Below are positions 1 through 11,583 of a stretch of DNA of 64,000 bases, in pieces. Within the stretch, counting starts at the first letter, position 1; each line of letters starts with the position of its first letter. The stretch is from NCBI GenBank assembly GCA_963575645.1, contig OY754468.1, positions 26,250,465 through 26,314,464 of the forward strand, in the 5' to 3' direction. The notes under the pieces were generated by a model. That model did no database searches, had not been told where the DNA came from, and was given only the letters and a program-made list of their open reading frames with translations. Source of the DNA: Xanthostigma xanthostigma (Eukaryota; Arthropoda; Insecta; Raphidioptera; Raphidiidae). Both the position numbers and the translations under genes were made by a program.

Positions 1-500
1 TTTTTAAGGATGTACTTATATTATTTATGTCAGTATTTACATCAAAGTTCTAGACACGCAATTTCATAAAATAAATTAAAAATAAACAAAATATGTGCCA
101 TTGAAAAATTGTAATTCTTCTATTTTCAACGTTAGCATGTAATGAGAAAAACAAGAAATCTTTGAATCTCTTACTTCATGAAGAGGTAATTAATATATTG
201 CAAAGAAGTTAGTGTTTTAATAGTTTTGGTTAATAAAAATAATATTTTGGAAATGTTTCAATTCATGGAAGGTCTCTATGACATTTTGAAAATAATGAAT
301 GTAACGTAAATCAGTTATTGAAAATTCCACTAAAGTTAATTCATACGCTGAAAGACGACGCGGATGCCAGTCAGAACGACGTCTAGTAAAGAAGACGAAA
401 AATACAAACGGCGCGTACTCTTGTACGGTGTTGGTAATTATAGCTTTCGTTTACATACCGAGCGTTCATAAAAACACTACTATCAAATTTAGTTTTACAG
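1..500. other. AT-rich non-coding DNA
   Basis: I see no ORF, RNA gene or repeat boundary here. The segment is AT-rich with a slightly GC-richer patch around 350-425 that has no recognisable product. Confidence 0.5.
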
Positions 501-591
501 TAAACTGTCTACTAACCTGTGATATTTTCTATAATATTGATATCAATGTAGATATCAATATAGAAAATACCACAGGTTAGTAGACAGTTTA
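501..591. repeat. Hairpin/foldback, Penelope-like candidate
   Basis: A near-perfect inverted repeat: the arm beginning taaactgtctactaacctg at 501 is repeated in reverse complement up to 591, around a short loop near 545-550. It abuts and partly overlaps the hammerhead-like core at 583-621 on the minus strand. Foldback arms next to such a core are seen in Penelope-like retroelements; no reverse transcriptase is present, so the assignment is inference. Confidence 0.6.
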
Positions 592-621
592 CCGTTTCGA
601 TCCGAGTAGGATCTTCGTCAG
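583..621 (-). ncRNA. Hammerhead-ribozyme-like core (candidate)
   Basis: Read on the minus strand: CTGACGA (621-615), one unpaired A (614), stem II GATCC/GGATC (613-609 and 603-599) with a 5-nt loop, then GAAA (598-595). Stem III forms as ACGG (595-592) / CTGT (587-584) closed by a TAAA loop and is followed by C at 583, where cleavage would occur. This is the CUGANGA...GAAA...UH order of a hammerhead. Against it, there is an extra base between the core and stem II, and I see no good stem I pairing. It is either a decayed Penelope-type hammerhead or a coincidence. Confidence 0.4.
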
Positions 622-2118
622 GATCTATGTTATTTTTTAAATACAAACTAATATTTACCATATTTTCTTGTTACTTACTAAGAACTGAAACCTCTATTAT
701 ACGATATATTTATTTGACAAGAAAGTTTTTCTCCTAAAATAAGATGACAGGTGTCGTGGGACACTTGGTTGGAACGAAGTTCTTTTCGCTTTATTTATGT
801 ATCAAATAACGGACAGAATGGAATAAATTTACGTTTGAGAGTAATTATTAAAATTTTTGAAAATTTTATTATTAATTATTATAAAGATATAAACTAATTA
901 AACAATAAAAAACCGAGAGTTGCATCGGCCAGGAATCGAACCCGAGCCGTACGCAAGGCAGGCGAGCATTTTACCAATGAACCCGCCAATGCTTGCGAGC
1001 TTTTGCTGTTTACATTGCATTACTAACGTTTATTTAGAGAAAAATATTATCAAACAGTGTCGTGACGGTCGAAATCTTACACTTTTTTTCGCCTAGCCCC
1101 CATACTCTATTTATATCTATAACGTCCCATAAGGAACTTTGTTCTAAAAACTAGGTACCTAGCCGCATTGCAATACAAGATAGCGTAGTTTATTTGATAA
1201 TTTGTTAATTATTTAAGAGAAATCTGTTAGAATTTGGAAATACGAGTTTGCATTATGCATAGCACTAATCGTAACATCGCTGTCAATTAATTAAAATTTA
1301 TAAGGAGCGCATCGTTAAAAAAAAACAGAAAAATCGGATGCAGCATACCTTTAGTGTTCTCAAAGCGATTGTATTACCCCGCGATTTGATTGCTCTTTTT
1401 TTCCCAGGCGACAGCTGTTTTGAATCTTTCGTTATAGTGACATGGAACAACCGCTGACGATTTCCGTTCTTCTTCATTTCGACATTTTGCATTATTTCAA
1501 TTGAGTCAACAAGTTGAAATTTAATTAAGTTAAAAATCAGTGTTATATACGTTTATTAAATAGTTTCATAAACCTTAGATAATTTTAAAATCGAATTTGT
1601 TTGATCTATTATGGAAAAACCGATTCAAACAGCACAGGATTTCTGCAGGAATATATTTTTAGTGAGTTTTAATTATTTATATTAATTGTAATAGTTGTTA
1701 TATATTTCATATATAGCTTCACAAATAAATTGACTATCTATCTATCTATTTTTTTTTTAATTGAATAATAAAGGAAGAATGTGTACACAGCGAAAATTTT
1801 GACTTTCTTTAGGATCGTTGTCTATCTTTTTTTAATACAGATTTATTCGACTTCCGGTATGAAGTCCCCTTAATTGTTTATATCCGACAGTGCAGGGGTA
1901 CCAACGTCTGTATGTAAGATACATTTATAGAATGTTGGCACATCTGTCTGCAATATACAGTGATAATAAACATAAATATAACCAATTCAAATCTTTTAAA
2001 AATAAATGTAGATCGCACCAGTTTCTGTATTGTTATACTTATGATTTAAGCCAGGTTCATGCACATAATATATTTTTCTGCATTTTGAAAATATACTAAT
2101 TAAAAAAAAAATGAAATA
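622..2118. other. AT-rich non-coding DNA with one tRNA relic
   Basis: Apart from the tRNA-Gly-like sequence listed separately, there is no supportable gene. Short ORFs in this stretch have AT-driven composition and no recognisable domains. Confidence 0.5.
921..992 (-). pseudogene. tRNA-Gly(GCC)-like sequence
   Basis: The minus strand reads as a complete cloverleaf-length sequence starting GCATTGG and ending in its partner CCGATGC, so the acceptor stem still pairs (one G-T). The B box GGTTCGATTCC is intact and the anticodon loop CTGCCTT keeps GCC. The two outer pairs of the anticodon stem are broken and the D arm has an extra base compared with insect tRNA-Gly(GCC). It could be a decayed gene or the head of a tRNA-derived SINE, although no clear SINE body follows. 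I favour a pseudogene. Confidence 0.6.
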
Positions 2119-2215
2119 GTGTGAGTCGGATTCACGCACTGAGACTTTCGTACTGTGAAAAATCCAAAAAAGTTGTTAAAAAGGCCAAAAAATACTGGAA
2201 TTGTCCGACTCACTA
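2119..2215. repeat. Short inverted-repeat element
   Basis: The motif gtgagtcgga near 2121 is matched in reverse complement by tccgactcac near 2205, giving a ~95-bp TIR-like unit. Nothing coding lies inside. It is probably a MITE fragment. Confidence 0.4.
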
Positions 2216-2374
2216 ATACCAAGATAACTGAAAACCGCACGCGTCAAGATTTATTGTAGGGGTAAATTTTTGCGTTGGTAAATTACTTTACTTTTTTTAT
2301 TAAAACTAGTTAAATTATTATAATGTAACTATTTTTAGTACCCATTTGGTGTTAAGTACACGTAATATTATATA

Positions 2375-2615
2375 CTAGTGTCCCGGTCCGGATTTGTCCG
2401 AATTTGTAGATTGCCGCCGTTTTTTCGTCGACTTACGTTGCAAAATTGGTCTCCACGAAAAGCGCTTTTATTTTAACGCGATAATATACAGATTGTGTCC
2501 ATCCTGAAGGTCAATTCAAAATATTGGTGAAAAAAAATTTGAAATCGGATGAGTAATTTCAGAGGTCACCTCCTACATCCAAACTTACAAACTTTACCTC
2601 TTTATAATATTAGGA
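2375..2615 (-). mobile_element. Small non-autonomous Helitron
   Basis: Read on the minus strand it starts with TCCTAATATTATAAAG (5' TC at 2615, preceded by A) and ends in CTAG at 2378-2375, followed by T, as expected for insertion between A and T. The 3' end carries a GC-rich CCGG-type hairpin (CCGGACCGG) just before CTAG. At 241 bp it has no Rep/helicase ORF and would depend on a full-length Helitron elsewhere. Confidence 0.65.
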
Positions 2616-5323
2616 TAGATAACTTACAGCTTCTTACGTAATAAACCGTTGTTGTGATAGATGTAACAAAATATGTCATGCTTTTGATGGCCCCCCAAGG
2701 TGTTAATTTGTGCTCTGATAACAAAGCTCTTTCTAACAATACCCCAGAAATATAGGTAGAATTAATAATCAAATGTTTTATTAACGTCTTATTAGAACTC
2801 TTCAATAAATAATGTTTTCCCTCTGCTTACAATGTAAGGCGCTCCCTTCAAAAAAGTTGTTTTTATAATTTTCAATATTATTATGTGTGAATTTTAAGTC
2901 AATATCTTATATCATTTAAAAATTTCAATTTTGATAAAGTAATACATCGTCTTGATAACGATTGCATAATATACCAAACATTCATCTTTAAGAAATTTAT
3001 AACCTGTGGATAACAATGATAATAATAAATGATGAAAACCCAAATTTTACCAACGAAGTGTGTTACCATGAACGTTAAATTTATTTGGAAGGTTCGGACT
3101 CGAGCTCCGGCAGGGGCTTTTAAAATGTATTTTCTTATATTATAGCCCTCTATAACCTTCGTGGCAACATCGTTGTTCAGAAACTTTACTTCGCTAATGA
3201 AAGGTAATTCGTTTGTGGAATTGAAATTGTTATAAAAAATAATAATAATTCCGAATTTGAGTCGAATATTCTGTATGGTCAACTTTAAAATTAACAGCGC
3301 TGTAAAATTTCTGTCTCACATCAACTTATGTGATGTTAAATTGGTTAGAAAGGGATAAAAAATTAACTTAAATTTAAAATGTAAGTAAAATCATTAAAAC
3401 TTAAATTTGATTTTTTTCGATATTGATACAATCAAGCGACCATGAACGTTAAACTTATAAATTCAAAATTAATAACTTATAAATGAGGAGAATATATTTG
3501 AAATGGAGGCTTTGGGGAGTGTCTGCGTGTACCATAATATACTCTTAAAACTTTATTTACCTTCATTCCGTTACAGAGCTGATTTACAGTCCAGATATAA
3601 CGCACACTGTGAAAGCTCAATATAAATTGGCAAGAATCCAAAAAAGGTTGGGCACCACTGATTGATAATATGCACATTCTAATGATGAAATATTGTACGT
3701 TTATACCAAATGTAAGTTTAGTTTGTGTGTAAAGTTACCCTTCTATACGGTTTCTCCAAAGAAGTCGCAATTAAGTTGTATTTTGCATTTTGCATGTGTA
3801 AAAGTGCAAACGCAGCTTTGAAAAATTTAAATTCATAGCCGTTATAGTCTGCTTCATATTTAAATGGATTTAAAAAAAAAAAAAACGAAAAATAAGTAGC
3901 AGTCAGTAAATCTCAAAAATGTCTCACGAACATCAACAAAATTAGCTTTGCATGCCGTTATTCATAAATACATAAGTTAGAAATTCAAAATGGAAATCGA
4001 ACAAAATTTTACACAGAATATAATATTTGTAAATGCTCGACAAACGTTATAGTTATTCAAATGGAGCATGCTAACAAAACAGTTTAGTCTGGCTAAGCTT
4101 AAACTTATAAGTTCTATAGATAACTTTTGATTATTCAATTGTAGACGGAAAACGGCTAAGTTGGCAACACTGGACTTACTGGCGCCGTGTGCACCCCAAA
4201 GCTCTCAGACCGAGACTTTCAACGCTGTATCCCATCGCCGTTGTGTATAACCAATATGCGCACGCGCACCTTTTATTTATATGTGTGCAGTAAATTAAAT
4301 CATTTTGTAATATTTTTATTTTTAAAAATTAACGCGTAAATCTGTAGTCACAAGGTAATGTGGAGTATGTTAGATTTGTTATATAAAATAAAATTGACCT
4401 TACTTAGTCACTTGGGATACCAACCGGTAATTGTATAAAAAAATTGTCGACAAAACCAAAAGTGCACACTCCGCTAGTTTGACTCTAATAAAATAAAATA
4501 AATGAATTCAACCGGCGACCTTCTGCAACTCGATATAATACGTAAAGCTGTTTTATATATTATGTTACTATGGTAACTATTAGTTGGTAAATGTGTTAAA
4601 GATTAAAACTCTATTGACGTCATAAAATAGTAAAATTGTTTAAAACAATTAAACTACTGAACGTATTTCAATAAATTCTGCTTTGATAATAAAGCGGAAA
4701 AAGCAAAATAAGACGACCCATCAAGACTGGCCACCTGTACAGCTCGGACGTACAGACTAGCCGACAACAGCTGCTCACGATTTTCAATTACAATTTTAGG
4801 AGTTACAATGACCTTGAATCAATCAGAAAACCTGCCGTTTTCAAAAAACGACCATTTGAATCAATGTCTTGCGAAATTAACCTAGTTATTTGTATACATA
4901 CAGGTCTAGTGCGCTAAGTGTTAAAAGAGAACATACCGTTGGGCGTTGGCGGTAATGATAGAGTAAAATGTAGAATGCCTTCAATGCATAGAAAAAAAAA
5001 ACAGCGTTACAAAATAGAACTGAAAATTTATATAAATAAAAGATAAAAAAATTCGACATAATCCACTTTTGGTTGTGACCGTAGATATATTTTACAACCG
5101 GGTTCGTTGCACTGTTTTTCTCGAACGATTGTAATCGAGAAGTTATTGTGAGAAAATAGGCAAGTAGCTCAAGTATGTTTTCAAAATATTCGCAACTTAG
5201 TGTTGACTTAGTAGGGAGTAACTAAGATTATTTATTTTTAAAACGTAACCAGCGATACTACGGAATGGTGTACGAAAACTACGAAAATTATATAGCAGAA
5301 ATCTATACTAATAATAACTTTAT
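2616..5323. other. AT-rich non-coding DNA
   Basis: No gene is supported. The ORFs at 2602-2805 and 2899-3282 (minus) show no domain, codon bias or neighbours that would argue for translation. A GC-richer patch at 4170-4275 has no recognisable content. Confidence 0.5.
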
Positions 5324-5738
5324 TATACTGGGTGTTTTTTCTTTGGACGTTTTTCCTTAAAGAATTACAGATTGAGTAAAAAAACGTTTGAACGAAAGTT
5401 GGTGGGTTTTGAGGGATAAATCGTTTGGGTACAATCCCCGCCCCCACCACCTCACCCCTTAGCTGGGGAAGGGGGTGACTTCTGTTTTTTCAATGGGAAT
5501 CCTCATTTTTAATGGTGGAATATTGTTTTTTGTGAAAAAAAAAATTTTTTTTGTCTGCAAATCTTCATTAAAAAAAATCATTTTTAGCGAATTGAAAAAA
5601 ACTATAAGCTAAATTAAAAATAATCAGACAAAAGATGTTTATTTTTACATGAAAAAATCGATGATAAAATAAGTAAGGTTTTTTAAAAAAAAACACCGAT
5701 AAAAAACGTCCAAAATTTTTAACAAAACACCCGGTATA
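5324..5738. mobile_element. TA-flanked TIR MITE
   Basis: The left end tatactgggtgtttt (5324) and right end aaaacacccggtata (5724-5738) are inverted repeats with one mismatch. A second matched block (ggacgttttt near 5345, aaaaaacgtcc near 5702) extends the TIR to ~35 bp. TA ends suggest a Tc1/mariner-type target. There is no transposase; the interior is AT-rich with a GC patch at 5430-5480. Confidence 0.65.
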
Positions 5739-6672
5739 CCTATGAAACTAAAACTCTAAAAATATAAGTACTCAATACTTCTTATCGTCCCACTTTCGGC
5801 ATTTTGAATATATCTTTGTGATATGAAAGTAACATTTAGATCAGATTTTCAATTAATTGAAAATTAGTCTCTTTGTCATTTATTAAATACCAAATAGTTA
5901 TCAAAGTTTTAGTTTGTTACCATTTTCTTAAAAATAAATTGAAAATCCCATGCGGTCACCTCAGATTAGAGCCTGAATATTGAAGGCTCCTACTTTCGTA
6001 ATAGGTAAATCACAGTGACGCCATATAAATAACCGTGTCCCAAAACCCAATGATTTCGACTATTCTCAATATTGTTGTCAGGGGCGCTAAATCCATTTTC
6101 ACTGATGATTGCACTAAGATACTCAAAAAATCATTGCTCCTTACGTTTAAAAATGACTGTTTTCATTTTACACTCGTGTGATAACACCGCGTCAAAATTA
6201 CCGCGACTTTCTCAAAAATATTAAATTATTATCTAGATATAAAAACGTACAAGGCGATAGTTATTTTTAGTTTTTCTCACTGATTTTAAAATTTTTAACG
6301 CGCCAGTCTGCGATATCCTAATTAGGTGTTGGTTTAACCGTCACAGATTTATTTACGAGACTAAAAGGGAAATGATGCTAATGTTTGTTCTTATAGATCA
6401 CTGCATTGAACTGTAAGTTGTCTGCTTCTCTGATTTTTTAGACAAGTGTTCTTCCCAGCTTTGAAATGTGATTATAAACTACGATGACTGACAGCGCTTA
6501 CTAAATTACAACTGAAAGCGCTTGAGTTTCCTACTAAAGATTTCTTTGAGATACTCAAATACTGCTATCTGCATGAATTGTACATTATAGACGCTCATCA
6601 GCATCTTGCTAACTGCAGCTATGTGTTAGTTTTTCGAAAATACTAATAATAACTTTTAAAAATGATTAGCTC
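5739..6672. other. Non-coding DNA
   Basis: No ORF, RNA or repeat boundary that I can support. Confidence 0.45.
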
Positions 6673-7377
6673 AGGGAATAAAGACAAGAAACAATTCAAC
6701 CTTCGGAAAAATTAGGGGAAAGCTAGATTTTCGTATGAACCTTCCTTTTGTGATTCTAAACAATATCCCAAAAGTCCCTACCAATACATGTCCCGCACAA
6801 ATGTTACGCGGGTCAAAGGTAACAAAAAAATTTTTTTTGCTAAAATCTCGTTAACGGTGACTTTTATAAAAAAAATAGTGGTTATCAAATGTGTAGCTTA
6901 GAAAATTACCTACAGAAACATAGTATTACTTTTTTCTGTAAGACTAAAAAAAACAATGTCATATGATGTTTGCGGTATGATGCTCGTTATCTCACCTCGC
7001 ATTCATTCAATCGCTTAGTGAACCATTCCAGTTCACGCATCCTCAATATGTATATCGTATGATGCATTGTATTCGTTCGTATAACCACATAAAACGAATC
7101 AAAACAAATTTTAACGAAAACCGTTAGTCTTACGAAAAAAATAAATACTGTTTTTTGTAGGAAATTGTCTAAGCTACAAATTTAAAACCCACTATTTTTC
7201 ATAAAAGTCATCGTTAACGAGATTTTCCCGAAAAAACGTTTTTTGTGACCTTTCATCCCGCTTAACATTTTTGGCGGCACATGTATCAATGGGGGCTTTG
7301 GTATATTGTTTAGAATCACGAAAGGAAGGTTAATGCAAAAATCTAGCTTTCCCCTTCTCTGAAATGTCTCTGTTCCC
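6673..7377. mobile_element. Foldback element with ~270-bp arms
   Basis: Arms at about 6673-6960 and 7110-7377 are imperfect reverse complements over most of their length. Matched blocks include cagggaataaagaca with its partner near 7375, the block around gattctaaacaatat, the ctcgttaacg block, and the gtagcttag block. The ~150-bp centre is unique and non-coding. It is a MITE or foldback with no transposase; I do not see a clear target duplication. Confidence 0.65.
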
Positions 7378-9598
7378 TGTATTAGATAACCTGTTAATTA
7401 ATTTAACAGTTTATATTAAAAATATAATACATCAACAGTTTGAATAAAAATATATTCATTTTTTCTAGGCGACTAAAAAAAATTAAAACAACTGGAATTG
7501 TACTGAAAAGCAAAAAAAAGGAAATGTAACCAATGCAAAAAAATGTTTCTAAAGAACACAAGAATACAGCCACCGTGGTAAATGTTACCTAGAAAAAATG
7601 ATTTAAAAAACAGGGGATTGAAAACGGGCATGAAATAAGTACTTTATATTTTAGTAATGAATAATAAAAAAAAAACATCCACACAATTTTTTGACAATTA
7701 TTTAATTTTTTGAAACCGTTAACAGTCATTACTCATTAAACAACAGTACACTGTGTGAATTGATGCACGCCGTATATTTCGTATCAAAAAACAAAATAAA
7801 TTAAATGTATTACACCTTTGAACTTGCATTAGTTTTGAGTTTCTTTAATACTGTGGTTTTTTCGACGCGTCGCCTTTCAGAATTTTCGGAAAGTCATTTT
7901 AATATGATGAGTCGCGAGAATCATCAATCTGAAGCAGGATCCATTTTTAGCGTGCTTTGTTCTTCTATTTGTGCCTTGGTGATAATTTGAATTTCCTAAT
8001 GATAACTTAAGTTGAGATCGATAGGAAAGAATATTTTTAAATAAAGCATTTTGTCTTGTAGAAGTTGGATTGTTTTTTCTTACTTTTCCTAAAATTGTGT
8101 GTAGTTTTAGAAACTAATCTTTGCGGGTGATGTCTCTACATTCAGTGAGAGCCCTTGCAATGCATATTAGTATAGAAAAGTTAACTCTTAGAAAGCAAAC
8201 GTCCGAGGAATTGTATTTACCTGAAGCAGTGTAAAACAGACGTTCACCATATTTCATTCAATCGGACAGACATGCTAAAGCCGCAGACTGTTCGCAAAAA
8301 AGGAGAGACCATATTTTCCAAGAGTGGAAGAAGACAAAAGCTCCATATCACTGCGCAGCTAGATTTGTCTGGCTGTGACCAATTCAACGGTGTGCTTTTC
8401 TTGTCGGCTGAATTAGTGCTAATTGTAAATTGAATATAACATTATGTTTAGAGTAAAATGCAGAACGTTTGGTTAGATGAAAAAAATTAAATTCTGTTGA
8501 AAAATCAAATTATTACATTTATCTGCGATAAGATATACATAAATGCAAAGTACGAATCATAATGATATTTTTAATGTGAAACATCTACTCGCGCGTTTGG
8601 ATGTGAGTAAAAACGTGCAACTGGCACGAGGCTGGTATGGCACGACGTTGTTTTTTAGTCACTAGTAGATATTTCGTTAGACGACAGCGCGTAATGCTTA
8701 CTGTGTGCATGGCTTTTGTTGAAGGCGACATCTAGATGAAAAGGCAAAACTTAGCTAGATTTTTTTATAGATATAACAAAACGAAATGTAATTAGTTTCG
8801 ATAGGTTACGGCGAAATTTAGTTACCAGAATTTCTCTTCAATTTATGTTTCACATCTGCCAGATTTCTCACGACGTCTCAAAATTTTTTGATGTCCCTAA
8901 TTTTACCATTCTAACCCACAAATGGGGAATGGTACTAGTTTAGATCAAAAATCACTTTTCAAAAATTTTACAATATTTTTCTGTTTTGAGGTCCCCCGAA
9001 TCTAAAAAACCTATTTTTGGAAAAAAACTCTGTGCGTCTGTTAGTCTATTAGTCTGTTAGTCTGTGAACATGATACAGGTCAAACGGATGAGCGGATTGA
9101 AACCAAATTTTGGGAGGATGTTTGGTATGCAATTTTGAAAAGCCCTTTTGTTTTTGGGGAAAATCGGCGCATGCGCAGAAAAGATATATGCTATAACGGT
9201 GTTTTTTATATAATAATGGTATACCTTTCATAACGGCTTATTATTCTATTTATTTTTTTCAAGAAAGTTTTCGGAAATATTTTGAAAATCAGCAGCTCTT
9301 TTGTTTTATGGATCTGTCAGAAATAAACTAGTTCGGCATGCTTTGATTAATTTTTACATGACGTGAAACATATTATGTAGGTAACCATGGCATCAAATAG
9401 CAAATATCATATTGAATACTAGCCATTACCCGCGTCACCTCACACGATATCAGAAATTTTATTTTCTTTATTATAATCAAATGTCAACATTTTTGAAGTT
9501 GGATGGTCCCGTTGCCGAATTGGCTGGAATTTTTTAACTAAACATACAAAGGTACCTCACAGCCCACAGTACACAGCCGGGGGTAGGTCATCGATTTT
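7378..9598. other. Non-coding DNA with minor repeats
   Basis: A short imperfect tandem of gtctgttagtctatta units lies at about 9033-9066, inside a dispersed-repeat-like segment (8980-9230). At 9418 an actagcc motif looks like a minus-strand Helitron 3' end, but the hairpin and 5' end are not recognisable. Nothing coding is supported. Confidence 0.45.
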
Positions 9599-9775
9599 CA
9601 GACTTGTAAAAAATACTTTTTAAAAGTATTTAAAGACAAATACTCGTTTCATTGAGTATTTAAATACAAATTAAAATACTTTCCCTGCGTATACTTGTAA
9701 AAAATACTTTTTAAAAGTATTTGAAATATAAATACTAGAAAAGTATTTGTATTTTGAAATACTTTTACAAGTCTG
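9599..9775. mobile_element. hAT-type MITE
   Basis: The TIRs are CAGACTTGTAAAAAATAC (9599) and its inverse ending CAAGTCTG (9775). The 8-bp flanks tcgatttt (9591-9598) and ccgacttt (9776-9783) match at six positions, consistent with an aged hAT 8-bp duplication. The interior is built of repeated aaaatactttttaaaagt units, that is, reiterated subterminal repeats. It has no coding capacity. Confidence 0.7.
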
Positions 9776-9940
9776 CCGACTTTAACAAACCCGAACACAT
9801 TTCAAGATCTTATATGGTAAGGTTCATTTTTTTGTAGAATCCGGTTTAACCTCAAAAAGGCTTGTCAAAATCAGCAGCCATTCAGCTGTAATCACCTTAA
9901 CAGATTTTATTCAAAAAGAAACAGAAATATTAAAACAGAG

Positions 9941-10207
9941 GTGTTTTCTGTATCTGAGTCGGTCTGCTTTTCTTTGGTAGTTCTGGTACATCAAATCACA
10001 CTGGAAGTCAAAAAGGAACACATGTGTTTCAACTGTCCATGTGGCCGAGCAGCCTTGTACGTAACTGTCTATTTACCCCATGTGTGCGACGGGTTTGGCG
10101 GCAGTACCGAGTCTCTTGCAATGCCAATGCCATTTATGGTCGGACTGCCTTTTTCTACAGGCTCTCTCCGTTTGAATCCAAGATTCGAAACAACAAATAG
10201 TTATTAA
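9941..10207 (+). CDS. Unassigned 88-aa ORF of higher GC content
   Basis: Its base composition is clearly less AT-rich than its surroundings, and a Cys-containing stretch (CFNCPCGR, about residues 29-36) stands out. I recognise no family. There is no visible splice context, no start-site support and no neighbour suggesting a function. It may be a captured exon fragment in a repeat, a fragment of an unknown transposon protein, or chance. Confidence 0.12.
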   Translation: MFSVSESVCFSLVVLVHQITLEVKKEHMCFNCPCGRAALYVTVYLPHVCDGFGGSTESLAMPMPFMVGLPFSTGSLRLNPRFETTNSY

Positions 10208-10255
10208 TTTATCATTGTCAAATACGAGATCGTAGTAGGGATGTTTATATATTCA

Positions 10256-10855
10256 CTAGCGGTCCCACCCGGTTTCACTCGGGTGCAAAAGAATGAATGG
10301 GGAAGGAAGGGACATGAGTACACACATTCATCTTAGTTTACCGAGATGAATGTTGTGTCCAAATTTCATGATGATCGGAGTTACCGTTCAAAAGTTTTTG
10401 TCGATAAAGAGCAGTATTAAAACTTTTTTTAACTAATAATTTTTTTTAAATGAATTAAATAATGTTAAAATAAATTTAAATGTAAGCCTTAGAAGAAAGC
10501 AATGTAAAAAATAAAAATTATTCACCCAACGTGGGGCTCGAACCCACGACCCTGATATTGACTGTCGCATGCGCTACCGATTGATCTACCTGAGGTTGTG
10601 TTCTTTCATCACTAATATGAGTATATCTAGTTAGTGGATTTCACATGAATAGAAGCTTATTTTTGAATACTTTTTGCAACATTTTTCATTAAAGCTCCGC
10701 TCCTAATGGTCGTAGCGCAATATTATATAGCCTATAGCCTTCCTCGGTAAATGGGCTATCCAACAAAAAAAAATTTATTCAATTTGAACCAGTAGTTCTT
10801 GAGATTAGCGCGTTCAAACAAACAAACTCTTCAGCTTTATATATTAGTATATAGA
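10256..10855 (-). mobile_element. Non-autonomous Helitron carrying a tRNA-Lys-like sequence
   Basis: On the minus strand the 5' end is TCTATATACTAATATATAAAG (TC at 10855-10854, preceded by A) and the 3' end is CTAG at 10259-10256, followed by T. The 3' end has the expected hairpin, CACCCG/CGGGTG, a few bases before CTAG. It is 600 bp with no Rep or helicase. It contains a tRNA-Lys-derived segment at 10523-10596. The classic retroposon-like phrase atgatcggagttaccg near 10373 is shared with other Helitrons in the window. Confidence 0.7.
10523..10596 (-). pseudogene. tRNA-Lys-like sequence inside the Helitron
   Basis: The T-arm half (GGGTCGTGGGTTCGAGCCCC, 20 nt, followed by ACGTTGGG) matches insect tRNA-Lys(CTT) closely, and the D arm ATCAATCGGTAGCGCATG is tRNA-like. 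The anticodon loop reads CAGTCAA, so the Lys anticodon has been lost, and acceptor and anticodon stems have mismatches. It is therefore a pseudogene rather than a working gene, although the internal A and B boxes could still bind TFIIIC. Confidence 0.65.
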
Positions 10856-11290
10856 TTAATTAATTGTTGCAAGCTCTTGATTGTTCTCAGATTTGTAATC
10901 TTACAAACTGGTAATATACCAATGAAATTATTATATTTAACGTTAAAAATTAAACTGAAAATGTGAATTTGTGGTTATTGACAATAGGAATATTGATTAA
11001 TTTTCGGAACTGTTTTTATTTTATAGATAGACCCTTAATAAACAGAAAAAATATTTTAATAATGAAAAATGTTTAATTTTGAATCAGTCAAATCTGCCAC
11101 TGACTCCGACCTACTTCACAAACCTATATCTATCAGTCTATCGAACTTGCTTGTAAATTGAGATTATCGTATAAAAAAACCTTTAATTATGAATACTGCG
11201 CAGTGCCCATGTGCAAATCCACATTGATAAGCACACGAAACTAGTCATTGACGTTCCGAAAAGGTACATTTTTTAAAGCTAAATGTTTCA
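10856..11290. other. Non-coding DNA
   Basis: AT-rich with no recognisable feature. Confidence 0.4.
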
Positions 11291-11486
11291 GGTAAACGCC
11301 AAATGAAAAACCAAGAATCACACTAGATTACTACAGACGAAAAATTAAAAAAAATCTTGGAAAAATTATCAATTTAAAAAAATTATAGATTACGCAATCT
11401 TTCACACGTGACCAAGACTTTTTTTCGAAAAATTCACCTACAGGATCTATAGTGTGATACTTAGTCCTTAATTTTGCGTTTACCCG
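11291..11486. mobile_element. TIR MITE with GGTAAACG ends
   Basis: The left end ggtaaacgccaaatgaa and right end ending gcgtttacc are inverted. A second inverted block (atcacactagat / atctatagtgtgat) extends the arms to ~40 bp. A second copy lies at 18180-18317, and DNA to the right of both copies (aaaatagcgt...gagag) is also related, so the real element may be longer than marked. Confidence 0.6.
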
Positions 11487-11583
11487 AATCTTTAGCTTTT
11501 AAAATAGCGTCGTGAGAGCTGAAACTGTTTTTAGGCGAGGTGGAATGATTTAAGCCGAAGAATGCAGGAGGTGTTTGTGGGTA

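Noticed and set aside
9418-9425. Complete Helitron starting at the actagcc motif
   Set aside because: Only a possible 3' terminus is visible; there is no hairpin and no matching 5' TC end.
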